38,800 bases of DNA from an uncultured Pelagibacteraceae bacterium (GTDB lineage: Bacteria; Pseudomonadota; Alphaproteobacteria; Pelagibacterales; Pelagibacteraceae). Shown here in pieces: positions 17,924 through 26,510 of the stretch. The stretch covers positions 1 to 38,800 of the forward strand of contig CACGYL010000010.1 in the NCBI GenBank assembly GCA_902577285.1. The letters are read 5' to 3'. Made by a program: the position numbers and the translations under genes. The notes under the pieces are model-generated. The model saw nothing but the letters and a program-made list of their open reading frames with translations. It was not told the origin of the DNA and did no database searches. Within the stretch, counting starts at the first letter, position 1; each line of letters starts with the position of its first letter.

Positions 17924-19312
17924 TTATTTCTTTTTATAACTTAATATCATCTTCTTAATATTGTCGAAAGAAGTTCCTCCGTAAGAAACTTTAGAATTTA
18001 CAGATTTTTTTAGTTCGAATACTTTTAGAACATCAGATGTTAAATTTTTTTCAATTTTGTTTATCTCTTTTATTGTGAGCTCTGACAATTTTTTTTTATT
18101 TTTTTCAGCATAATTTATAATTTTAGCTGTTTGTAAGTAGGCTTTTCTAAATGGATAATTTAATTCTCTAACCATGTAATCTGCCAAATCGGTTGCTGTA
18201 ATAAAGCCACTTTCAGCAAGTTCAATCATTCTTTTTTTATCTGGTGAAAAATTTTTAAGAACATCATTTAATATTATTAAGGAATTTTTTAATTGATCAA
18301 ATGACTTAAAAACAATTTCTTTATCATCTTGTAAATCCTTAAAATATGATAACGGCAAACCCTTTAATGTTGTAAGCATAGAAAAAAGATTCCCAAACAT
18401 TAAACCTGTTTTGCCTCTTAAGTATTCTAATGGATCTGGATTTTTTTTATGAGGCATAATAGATGATCCAGTCACAATTTTGTCATTTAAATTAATAAGT
18501 TTAAAAGCATCTGAATTCCAGATTATAAATTCCTCAGCAATTCTAGAAATATGAACAGCACATGCCGAACAAGAATAAAGAAAATCAATTACAAAATCTC
18601 TATCAGCAACTGTATCAATTGAGTTTTTCGTTGGTCTATTGAACCCTAATTTTTTTGAAGTGTAAAATCTATCAATTTTAAAAGAAGTACCTGTTAATGC
18701 GGCTACACCAAGTGGATTTTCATTAAGACTCTCTAGATTATTTTTAAATCTATTTTTATCTCTATTAAACATTTCTAAGTAAGCCATTAGGTAATGAGCA
18801 AATGAAACTGGTTGTGCATTTTTAAGATGTGTGAAACCAGGCATAATTGTTTCAATATTTTTTTCTGCTTTTTTCAAAATATTTTTAATTGTTACATCTA
18901 TATTTTTAACAATTTCTTTATTAGCTTTTCTTAACCAAATTTTAAAATCTGTGACTACTTGATCATTTCTTGATCTTGCTGTGTGAATATATCCAGCATC
19001 CTCTCCAATGATCTGAAACAGTCTATGTTCTATATTCATATGAATATCCTCAAGCTTATCATCAAATACAAATTTTTTTTTTATAATTTCATTTTTAATT
19101 TTATTTAAACCCCATACTATCTTATTTTTAATTTTAAAATTTATAATTTTCTGTTTAAACAGCATTTCGACATGTACGATTGAAGCTTCAATATCTTCTT
19201 TGAATAATCTTTTATCAATTGCTATTGATCCACCAACCTTTTTGAAAAGGTTTTTTGAGACCTTTTTTATTCTTGTATTCCAAATTGGCTGATTGTTTTT
19301 ATTTTTACCCAT
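17924..19312 (-). CDS. argH: Argininosuccinate lyase
   Basis: HTARSRNDQVVTDFK, GFTHLKNAQPVSFAHYLMAY, GSSIMPHKKNPDPLE. Confidence 0.97.
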   Translation of the reverse strand: MGKNKNNQPIWNTRIKKVSKNLFKKVGGSIAIDKRLFKEDIEASIVHVEMLFKQKIINFKIKNKIVWGLNKIKNEIIKKKFVFDDKLEDIHMNIEHRLFQIIGEDAGYIHTARSRNDQVVTDFKIWLRKANKEIVKNIDVTIKNILKKAEKNIETIMPGFTHLKNAQPVSFAHYLMAYLEMFNRDKNRFKNNLESLNENPLGVAALTGTSFKIDRFYTSKKLGFNRPTKNSIDTVADRDFVIDFLYSCSACAVHISRIAEEFIIWNSDAFKLINLNDKIVTGSSIMPHKKNPDPLEYLRGKTGLMFGNLFSMLTTLKGLPLSYFKDLQDDKEIVFKSFDQLKNSLIILNDVLKNFSPDKKRMIELAESGFITATDLADYMVRELNYPFRKAYLQTAKIINYAEKNKKKLSELTIKEINKIEKNLTSDVLKVFELKKSVNSKVSYGGTSFDNIKKMILSYKKK

Positions 19313-19335
19313 GATATTTAATTATTAATAATTGT

Positions 19336-19866
19336 ATGAAAATCATTTTTTTTAATTATCTTATAATAATATTTTACTTAATATCATCTAGCGTCTCATA
19401 TTCAATAGAACGTCCAGAAATTAAGAATCTTATAGTACATAAAGACAAGAAAAAAATTAAAAATATAGAATTTATTAAATCTGAAGGTCAAAAAGTAAGT
19501 TTAAATAATTATAAATCAAACCCTTTAATAATAAATTTCTGGGCGACTTGGTGTGCTCCTTGCAAAAAAGAAATGCCATCTTTGGATAAACTTAAAACTT
19601 TAAATGAATTTAAAAATATAAATATAATTCCAATTAATATCGGTGGCGAAAATTATAAAAAATCTAAAGAGTTTTTTGAAAAAAACAAAATTGAGAATTT
19701 AGATATATTCACAGGATCTGGACCAGAGTTTTCCCAGATATTTAAACTTCGAGGATTACCCACAACTATTCTAATAGACCGAAATGGTTTTGAGATTGGA
19801 AGAATTGTTGGTTACATTGACTTTAATGATCAGTCTTTAATTGATTGGTTAACAAAAAATTTATGA
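19336..19866 (+). CDS. TlpA/ResA-like thiol-disulfide thioredoxin-fold protein
   Basis: N-terminal signal/anchor, INFWATWCAPCKKEMPSLDKL, GLPTTILIDRNG. Confidence 0.9.
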   Translation: MKIIFFNYLIIIFYLISSSVSYSIERPEIKNLIVHKDKKKIKNIEFIKSEGQKVSLNNYKSNPLIINFWATWCAPCKKEMPSLDKLKTLNEFKNINIIPINIGGENYKKSKEFFEKNKIENLDIFTGSGPEFSQIFKLRGLPTTILIDRNGFEIGRIVGYIDFNDQSLIDWLTKNL

Positions 19867-20519
19867 ACTTTTCTTTAAATACAACAATAATAAAACCAGA
19901 AAATAATGAGAAAGTTAAAAGTGCAGTAATTTTACTTCATGGATATGGAGGTGATGGTAAAGATATCTGTATGGTTACCTTAAATTGGAAAAGATTTTTA
20001 AAAAATACAGTTTTTTTATGTCCCGATGCACATGAAGTATGCAGTATCAATCCAGCAGGGTTTCAATGGTTTGATTTAAATAATGAAGATCCAGAATATA
20101 CTCTTCAAGAGTCAAAAAAGGCAGAAAATGTTTTAAACAGTTATATTGCAGAAGTAAGCAAATATTTTAACTTAGAATATTCACAAATTTGTGTTTCAGG
20201 TTTCAGTCAAGGATGTATGATGTCATTAAATGTTGGTCTGACATCTGAAAAAAAATTTAGTTGTATCGTAGGATTTTCTGGAAGAATTATAAACATGAAA
20301 GATTTATCTCCAAGAATAAAAACTAAAACTGATATTCTAATGATACATGGTGAAAATGACACAATTGTCCCACCAAATAATTTACTAGAAGCTAAGGACT
20401 TTTTTATTAGAAATAAAATTAAAATTGAAACTTTAATGATTAAAAACTGTGATCATCATATACCTATGGAAGCTTCGAGTGCGGCATTAAACTTTATAAA
20501 AAAAAAAATAATCAGTTAG
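19863..20519 (+). CDS. Carboxylesterase/phospholipase family alpha/beta hydrolase
   Basis: VILLHGYGGDGKDI, VSGFSQGCMMSLNVGL, HGENDTIVPP, DHHIP; ATG at 19863 preferred over the track start. Confidence 0.88.
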   Translation: MNFSLNTTIIKPENNEKVKSAVILLHGYGGDGKDICMVTLNWKRFLKNTVFLCPDAHEVCSINPAGFQWFDLNNEDPEYTLQESKKAENVLNSYIAEVSKYFNLEYSQICVSGFSQGCMMSLNVGLTSEKKFSCIVGFSGRIINMKDLSPRIKTKTDILMIHGENDTIVPPNNLLEAKDFFIRNKIKIETLMIKNCDHHIPMEASSAALNFIKKKIIS

Positions 20520-20565
20520 TAAATATTAAATATAATATTAGTTGTGTTGATAAAAAATATATTTA

Positions 20566-21150
20566 ATGTATGTTTTAGGTATGATTGAGCTTTCTGATCA
20601 AAGTATCTCTTTAGAAAAATGTCCTGCATTAGTTTTAAATGCAGATTACAGGCCTTTAAGTTATTATCCACTTTCATTGTGGAGTTGGCAGGACTCAATT
20701 AAATCTGTTTTCTTAGATAGAGTTTCTATTGTTAGTTATTATGACAGACAAATAAGAAGCCCTTCGTTTAGTATGAAGCTTCCAAGTGTAATTGCTCTTA
20801 AATCATATATTAGACCTCAATCAAATCCTAACTTTACAAGGTTTAACGTATTTTTAAGAGATAAGTTTAGCTGTCAATACTGCGGTAGCAAAAATGAATT
20901 AACATTTGATCATTTACTACCAAGGTCAAAGGGCGGAAAAACTAATTGGGATAATGTTGTAACAGCTTGTTCTTCCTGCAATGTTAAAAAGGGAGGAAGA
21001 CTTATTAAGAATTCAGGTATGACATTAAACCAATGGCCTTTTCAACCTACAACAGAAGATCTTCATAAAAATGGTAAGAATTTTCCACCAAACTTTTTAC
21101 ATAAAAGTTGGATGGACTATTTGTATTGGGACGTTGAACTTGAACCGTAA
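20566..21150 (+). CDS. HNH endonuclease
   Basis: FSCQYCGSKNELTFDHLLPRSKGGKTNWDNVVTACSSCNVKKGGR. Confidence 0.92.
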   Translation: MYVLGMIELSDQSISLEKCPALVLNADYRPLSYYPLSLWSWQDSIKSVFLDRVSIVSYYDRQIRSPSFSMKLPSVIALKSYIRPQSNPNFTRFNVFLRDKFSCQYCGSKNELTFDHLLPRSKGGKTNWDNVVTACSSCNVKKGGRLIKNSGMTLNQWPFQPTTEDLHKNGKNFPPNFLHKSWMDYLYWDVELEP

Positions 21151-21714
21151 TTAAATTTTTTCAGAGATTTTTATAGCAACCTTTGAACCAGTTTTAATTA
21201 TTTTATCCATAATTGAATAAATACCTTTTTTTGTAGCACCCTTCTCGTAGGCTATATCTTTATGGTCTAATTCGTCTTGTCTAAATTTTATTATTTTTTC
21301 TTTTAAATCTTTTTCATCTACCTCTATTTGATCAATTTGACTTTTGTAATGTTCATCAATAACCTCTTCAACAGAAGCTGTACATAACATTGCTGCTTTT
21401 TTTCCAAGTATCGTTGAACCAAATCCAAGACCTAGTCCAAGCAAATCCCATAATGGAAGTAATTTTGTTGGTTTTATATTTCTTTTTTCTATTTCATCCT
21501 CAAAAAAATTTGAGTGTTCCTCTTCATGCTTTTTCATCTCACCAATAGTTTGTTTCAAGTCCTCATTTTTTACAATAGTATTTAAAGCAAGTAGTTGACC
21601 TTCATAAATTTTAATTGCACCTCGTTCTCCTGCGTGATCTACTCTTATAAATTCTTCTAATTTTTTTTTATTAGTTTTTTTCATAGACCATTGTTCTAAT
21701 CGAAAAAACAACAA
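21151..21714 (-). CDS. coq7: Demethoxyubiquinone hydroxylase family protein (Coq7, diiron)
   Basis: IRVDHAGERGAIKIYEGQ, HEEEHSNFFE, ASVEEVIDEHYKSQI, DELDHKDIA. Confidence 0.93.
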   Translation of the reverse strand: MLFFRLEQWSMKKTNKKKLEEFIRVDHAGERGAIKIYEGQLLALNTIVKNEDLKQTIGEMKKHEEEHSNFFEDEIEKRNIKPTKLLPLWDLLGLGLGFGSTILGKKAAMLCTASVEEVIDEHYKSQIDQIEVDEKDLKEKIIKFRQDELDHKDIAYEKGATKKGIYSIMDKIIKTGSKVAIKISEKI

Positions 21715-22150
21715 TTAAAATTGATAAAATTGTATTAATTGCCGCTAGTGAAATTCCAAGAATTTTAAAAGTAGCATCTTTACAGTTAACAGGCATATTT
21801 TTGTTAAGAGACTCTAGTAATTTCGATTTATTTAAAATATCTGATGACCCACTTGTGCAGGCTGAAAGCTCACCAAATATACTATTTTCAATTCCAAAAT
21901 GATACCCAGATAGTACGGCGCTCAAAGTAAATATCATAATTGTAACTATTAAAATTTTATCATTATTCGAATAATTAAAACCAATAAAGCTTACAAATAT
22001 TGCGGTTAGGTAAGGTAACCTTTGATAAATACATAATTTACATGGTTGATACTTCAATACATACTCAATGTACAACGCAGAAATTATTGAAATTAATGAC
22101 ACAAAAAAAATAATCAAATAAAAATTTTTTCTATTTGGAAATAGGATCAT
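21671..22150 (-). CDS. dsbB: DsbB-family disulfide bond formation protein
   Basis: Four hydrophobic segments; YQPCKLCIYQRLPY; second Cys region (CTSG...VNCKD). Confidence 0.85.
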   Translation of the reverse strand: MILFPNRKNFYLIIFFVSLISIISALYIEYVLKYQPCKLCIYQRLPYLTAIFVSFIGFNYSNNDKILIVTIMIFTLSAVLSGYHFGIENSIFGELSACTSGSSDILNKSKLLESLNKNMPVNCKDATFKILGISLAAINTILSILIVVFSIRTMVYEKN

Positions 22151-22152
22151 AT

Positions 22153-22812
22153 TTAATTAATAAAATTATTTAAAAATTTATAAATAGTATATGCAAAAAT
22201 AATCAAAATAATTGATAAAATAATTGAAAATTTTAGAAGTTTTTTTTCAATAATCTTTTTCATTGTAGGTCCGAAGTTTCCAACTAAAAATGCTATTAAA
22301 AAAAAACGTGATCCTCTTGTTAAAAGAGAAATGATAATAAAATAAAAAATATTAAAGTTTATAAAACCGCTTGTGATTGTAAGTAACTTAAATGGCACTG
22401 GTGAAAATCCAGCAATTGCTAAGAGAGTTATCCAAGCTATAACACCACCTTCTGAAGAAACTTTATCTTTTAAAAATGAAGCATTATCTACACCATAGAT
22501 CTCAAAAATTTTTAGGCCAATTTCATTAAAGAAGACATATCCTATAAAATACCCTAGGCAAGCTCCCAAAACTGATCCTATAGTTGCAATCATTGCAATT
22601 TTAATCCATTCATGTTTTCGAGCTATTGTCATAGGAATTATCAATACATCAGGAGGTATTGGGAATATAAAACTTTCAATGAAAGATATAAATCCCAAAA
22701 TAGATTTAGACCTTTTATGGCCTGCTAGTTTAATAGTTTTATTGTACAGCTCTTTAAACATATTTTCTTTTAATATAATAAATGATTTAATACTATCAGT
22801 TAAAATATGCAA
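22153..22812 (-). CDS. DedA/VTT-domain (YqaA family) membrane protein
   Basis: FIFPIPPDVLIIPMTIARKHEWIKIAMIATIGSVLGACLGYFIGY, GFSPVPFKLLTITSG. Confidence 0.88.
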   Translation of the reverse strand: MHILTDSIKSFIILKENMFKELYNKTIKLAGHKRSKSILGFISFIESFIFPIPPDVLIIPMTIARKHEWIKIAMIATIGSVLGACLGYFIGYVFFNEIGLKIFEIYGVDNASFLKDKVSSEGGVIAWITLLAIAGFSPVPFKLLTITSGFINFNIFYFIIISLLTRGSRFFLIAFLVGNFGPTMKKIIEKKLLKFSIILSIILIIFAYTIYKFLNNFIN

Positions 22813-22818
22813 AGATTT

Positions 22819-22905
22819 GGGCGAATGGCGGAACTGGTAGACGCGTTGGACTCAAAATCCAATAGTAGCAATACTGTGAGAGTTCGATTCTCTCTTTGCC
22901 CACCA
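22819..22905 (+). tRNA. tRNA-Leu (anticodon CAA)
   Basis: GGGCGAA acceptor pairs with TTTGCCC; anticodon arm TTGGA-CTCAAAA-TCCAA; long variable arm; GTTCGATTC T-loop; encoded CCA. Confidence 0.95.
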
Positions 22906-22912
22906 TAAATTT

Positions 22913-24613
22913 ATGAGTACACAAAATATTAATAATTTAGTCGAACTTTTTTTTATTAATTATAAAAAACAAAAAAAAAATAATATTCTTTTAACATCCT
23001 TAAAAGACACTAGAAATTGTTTTACATGGGAAAAAACATTCCATTCGATTAAAAAACTTTCCTCAGAAATTAAAAAATATGCAAATAAAGGTGATAGATG
23101 TTTATTAATATCTGAAAATAGACCTGAGTGGTTTATAACTGATCTTTCAGTAATGTTATCTGAAGCAATTACAGTTCCAGCTTATACAACTTATGCAGAG
23201 AAAGATTATGAATATATAATTGAAAATTGTAGTCCAAAATTAATCTTTGTTTCTAATCAAGAACAATTTAATAAAGTTAAAGAAATTATAAAAAAAAAGA
23301 GTTTTGTTACAAAAATATTTTCTTTTGAGCAATTAGATATAGATTCTGAAACTTATGTTAATGTTAATAAACTATTTTCTAATTTAGATTATCAAGATTT
23401 AAAAATTCCGGACTTATCAATTAAAAGGAATGATCCAGCTTGTATTATTTATACTTCAGGAACTCAGGGTAATCCAAAAGGAGTAATTTTAAGTCATGGT
23501 GGTATTTTAAATAATTGTGACGGAGCACTCGATATATTAAAACCTTTGTTATCAGACCAGACTAGGTTTTTAACTTGGTTGCCTCTGTCACATTCTTACG
23601 AGCACACCGTTCAATTTGTTCAAATAAGTGTTGGAGCAAAAATATTTTATGCAGAAAGTATTGATAAATTAATTAAAAATATGAATGATTGTAAACCTCA
23701 ATTAATGACCGCAGTACCTAGGTTTTACCAAAATTTATTTCAAAAGATTAATGCAAGCTTTACCAAGACAACAGGTTTAAAGAAAAGTTTAATATTAAAA
23801 ATGTTAGAATTGGGAACCAAAAAAATAAATAAACAATCTTTAACAATTTTAGAAAAATTAGTTGATATCATTTTAGAAAAGATTGTGAGAAAAAAAATCA
23901 AAAGTCAATTTGGAGGTGAGCTTAAAACTTTTGTTTCTGGTGGGGGAGCCCTTGATAAAGAAGTTGGTATTTTCTTAAATGCTATAGGTCTTCCTACCTT
24001 ACAAGGATATGGATTAACAGAGACTTCTCCAGTTGTAAGTTGCAACCCAATTAATGATATAAGGGTTGAGACTGTAGGACCACCGTTTAAAGGGAATGAG
24101 GTAAAAATTGCCTCAGATGGAGAAATTTTAGTTAAGGGTGAGAATGTAATGTTGGGTTATTGGAATAATGCTGAAGAAACTAAAAAAGTTTTAAAGAATG
24201 GCTGGTTACATACTGGAGATATTGGAATTTTTGAGAATGGTTATCTTAAAATTACCGATAGAAAAAAAGATATTTTAATTACACCAGGTGGAGACAATAT
24301 ATCTCCAGTTAAAATAGAAAATGAACTGTCAAATTCAAAACTTATTGATCAATCAGTTGTTTATGGAGATAATAAACCATATTTAGTTGCTTTACTAGTT
24401 CTGTCGGAAGATAATATCGGAGCAAGTAATGATCAAATACAAAAAGAAATAGAAAATATTAATAAAAATCTTTCCAGAATAGAAAATATAAAAAAATTTT
24501 TTATTATTAATGAAAAATTTTCAATCGAAAATGGAATGTTAACTCCAACTTTAAAACTTAAAAGATATAAAATTGTTCAGAAATATAAAAATGAATTTGA
24601 AAAACTTTACTAA
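22913..24613 (+). CDS. AMP-dependent synthetase, long-chain fatty-acid--CoA ligase type
   Basis: IIYTSGTQGNPKGVILSHGG, GYGLTETSPV, WLHTGDIG, KITDRKKDILITPGGDNISP. Confidence 0.92.
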   Translation: MSTQNINNLVELFFINYKKQKKNNILLTSLKDTRNCFTWEKTFHSIKKLSSEIKKYANKGDRCLLISENRPEWFITDLSVMLSEAITVPAYTTYAEKDYEYIIENCSPKLIFVSNQEQFNKVKEIIKKKSFVTKIFSFEQLDIDSETYVNVNKLFSNLDYQDLKIPDLSIKRNDPACIIYTSGTQGNPKGVILSHGGILNNCDGALDILKPLLSDQTRFLTWLPLSHSYEHTVQFVQISVGAKIFYAESIDKLIKNMNDCKPQLMTAVPRFYQNLFQKINASFTKTTGLKKSLILKMLELGTKKINKQSLTILEKLVDIILEKIVRKKIKSQFGGELKTFVSGGGALDKEVGIFLNAIGLPTLQGYGLTETSPVVSCNPINDIRVETVGPPFKGNEVKIASDGEILVKGENVMLGYWNNAEETKKVLKNGWLHTGDIGIFENGYLKITDRKKDILITPGGDNISPVKIENELSNSKLIDQSVVYGDNKPYLVALLVLSEDNIGASNDQIQKEIENINKNLSRIENIKKFFIINEKFSIENGMLTPTLKLKRYKIVQKYKNEFEKLY

Positions 24614-24723
24614 AATTTTTTTAAAAAACACTTTATTAATAGCCATTTATTTAACTTTTTTTAATAAATAAAAAAAATTAAAAAATAATTTTTTTTTTTT
24701 AATTTCTTCAAAAAATTATATGT

Positions 24724-24752
24724 TTGACATAGCTATTCAAAAAAAATAAAAA
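24724..24752 (+). promoter_or_regulatory. Candidate promoter for the Lys-rich small gene
   Basis: TTGACA (24724-24729) with TAAAAA at 17-bp spacing; -10 is weak. Confidence 0.35.
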
Positions 24753-24761
24753 TTAGTTATT

Positions 24762-24782
24762 AACGAATCATAAAGATTCGTT
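24762..24782 (+). other. 5' UTR stem-loop upstream of the Lys-rich small gene
   Basis: AACGAATC-ataaa-GATTCGTT: 8-bp perfect stem, 5-nt loop. Confidence 0.6.
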
Positions 24783-24803
24783 TATAAAAAAAGGGAGCTA
24801 AAG

Positions 24804-24887
24804 ATGGCTAAAAGAAGAAAAAAAGCTGCTAAAAAGAAAACTAAGAAAAAAGCTAAGAAAAAAGCTAAAAAGAAAAAAAGAAGATAG
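24804..24887 (+). CDS. 27-aa Lys/Arg/Ala-only (one Thr) polycationic protein, histone-H1-tail-like
   Basis: Manual translation MAKRRKKAAKKKTKKKAKKKAKKKKRR*; SD-like AAAGGGAG upstream; Rho-independent terminator downstream; not in the supplied ORF track. Confidence 0.8.
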   Translation: MAKRRKKAAKKKTKKKAKKKAKKKKRR

Positions 24888-24909
24888 TTTAGTATTCTTT
24901 TTAACTGAT

Positions 24910-24949
24910 AACGCTTCTCATGGCGCTTGCGTGGGGAGCGTTTTTTTTT
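24910..24949 (+). terminator. Rho-independent terminator
   Basis: AACGCTTCTC-(13 nt)-GGGGAGCGTT stem (with G-T pairs) followed by TTTTTTTTT. Confidence 0.88.
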
Positions 24950-25790
24950 ACTCTGTTACTGCTTGATCTATTGAACTTTCAGCTTCTTGTTTTTCCTCAA
25001 TCTTTTGTACTTGCTTTTCCAAATTTCTTTTTAAAGCTTTATCAAGCTTTTTTTGAGCATCTTCTAAACTTGAACCCATTACAATCTGGAATTCTGTTAA
25101 TAGTCTCTCGTAAGCCTTTTCAAATAATTGTCTTTCGCTGTAGGATTGATCAATCATAATATCATCTCCTTTATTAAGATCTCTTACTACCTCGGCTAGC
25201 TCATAAATTTTGCCTGAAGATATTTTAGCTTCATACTCCTGAGCTCTCCTACTCCACATTGATCGTTTAATTTTTGGTTTACTTTTTAATATACTCACAC
25301 ATTTATTTATCTGATTAATTGTAGCTAATGGTCTTAAATGAGATTGTTTATTAACTGGAACCATACCATTGGCTTTATCTTTTTCAAATTTCAGAACATA
25401 TGTTTCAACATCAATACCACCAATATTAATCTTTTTCGTTTCTATAATTTGACCTACACCATGTTTTGGATAAACAACATAATCTTTTATTTTAAATAAT
25501 CTTTTTTCTGTATCTTGTTTTTTTACCTTTTTGATTTCAGGTTTTTGTTCATTATTTTTAGGAATTCTAAGTGGATCAGTTTTTGTTTCAACTTTTTTTG
25601 TTTCAACTTTGTCTTTTCTTTTTGGATCTTTGATTATTTTTTTTTTGTTTAATCCTTTAGTTATTTTAGTTACTTTTTTAACTTTGGAAACTTTTCTAGT
25701 TTTGACAGTTTTTTTTGCAATCTTGGTTTTTTTTGTAACTTTTTTTTTTATCTTTTTATTATTCAAGATTTTCTTTAAAATATTTTTCAT
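24948..25790 (-). CDS. carD: CarD-family transcriptional regulator with long Lys-rich N-terminal extension
   Basis: CarD/RID domain ([48 protein letters not shown]) and C-terminal domain ([28 protein letters not shown]); about 90 aa basic low-complexity N-terminus. Confidence 0.92.
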   Translation of the reverse strand: MKNILKKILNNKKIKKKVTKKTKIAKKTVKTRKVSKVKKVTKITKGLNKKKIIKDPKRKDKVETKKVETKTDPLRIPKNNEQKPEIKKVKKQDTEKRLFKIKDYVVYPKHGVGQIIETKKINIGGIDVETYVLKFEKDKANGMVPVNKQSHLRPLATINQINKCVSILKSKPKIKRSMWSRRAQEYEAKISSGKIYELAEVVRDLNKGDDIMIDQSYSERQLFEKAYERLLTEFQIVMGSSLEDAQKKLDKALKRNLEKQVQKIEEKQEAESSIDQAVTE

Positions 25791-26088
25791 ACTTATCTTT
25801 TACGTCTTTAAATTTTTCATGATCCACAGGAGGATCTTTTTTTTCACTAATATTGGGCCACAACTCCGCATATTTTTTATTAACTTCTAACCACTTACCA
25901 TTATTATCATCGTTATCAGATATAATGGCCTCTACTGGGCATTCTGGCTCGCAAACGCCACAATCTATACACTCATCAGGTTTAATTACAAGCATATTCT
26001 TACCTTCATAAAAGCAATCTACTGGACATACTTCAACACAATCCATCAATTTACATTTGATGCATTTATCATTTACTAAATATGTCAT
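25759..26088 (-). CDS. fdxA: Ferredoxin (FdxA-type)
   Basis: [47 protein letters not shown]. Confidence 0.95.
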   Translation of the reverse strand: MTYLVNDKCIKCKLMDCVEVCPVDCFYEGKNMLVIKPDECIDCGVCEPECPVEAIISDNDDNNGKWLEVNKKYAELWPNISEKKDPPVDHEKFKDVKDKYEKYFKENLE

Positions 26089-26510
26089 GTTTTTTTTTGT
26101 CGAATTTTTTCTTTAATATCACCTACAATTTTTGGATCTAAATAAAGCAAACCAGACAATCTTCTCATTAAATTTGTTTCATACATATCGGCATCTTCAT
26201 CTGAATATATAATATCCCATAGTGCCTCTATTATAATTTTTTTGTCCTTTTCATTAACATTCTTAATTTCCCTTGTAAAATCAAGAATTTGATTTGTATC
26301 TTTTTCTTTTTCTTCTGCGTCTTGTATAATTTTGTCAATATTTTCTACTTCAGCTCCCATTTCAATAATTGCATCTTTAATAATTTTTTTTTCTTTATCT
26401 GTATAATTCTCGTCAATTCTTGCTGAATGAATTAATAAACAGGCTACTGCCATTGTTGATGGATGATTGTTATCTTTTTCTGTTTTTTCTTTTTTAAAAA
26501 TATTAAACAT
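26085..26510 (-). CDS. TerB-domain family protein
   Basis: Short acidic helical protein: [27 protein letters not shown]...[30 protein letters not shown]. Confidence 0.78.
   Translation of the reverse strand: MFNIFKKEKTEKDNNHPSTMAVACLLIHSARIDENYTDKEKKIIKDAIIEMGAEVENIDKIIQDAEEKEKDTNQILDFTREIKNVNEKDKKIIIEALWDIIYSDEDADMYETNLMRRLSGLLYLDPKIVGDIKEKIRQKKT

Noticed and set aside
20516-20698. Minus-strand ORF before the HNH gene
   Set aside because: Mostly overlaps the HNH endonuclease start on the other strand; no SD or domain.
20566-21150. HNH endonuclease as part of a defence or homing system
   Set aside because: Sits alone among housekeeping genes with no methylase, intron or other defence partner; likely an ordinary stand-alone HNH protein.
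24614-24760. Poly-A/T rich tract as a possible mobile element scar or repeat
   Set aside because: Simple AT-rich intergenic sequence; no terminal repeats or direct duplications seen.
24920-25890. Plus-strand ORFs 24920-25159 and 25531-25890
   Set aside because: The first starts inside a terminator hairpin and both run antisense to carD; the Phe-rich translations simply mirror the Lys-rich codons.
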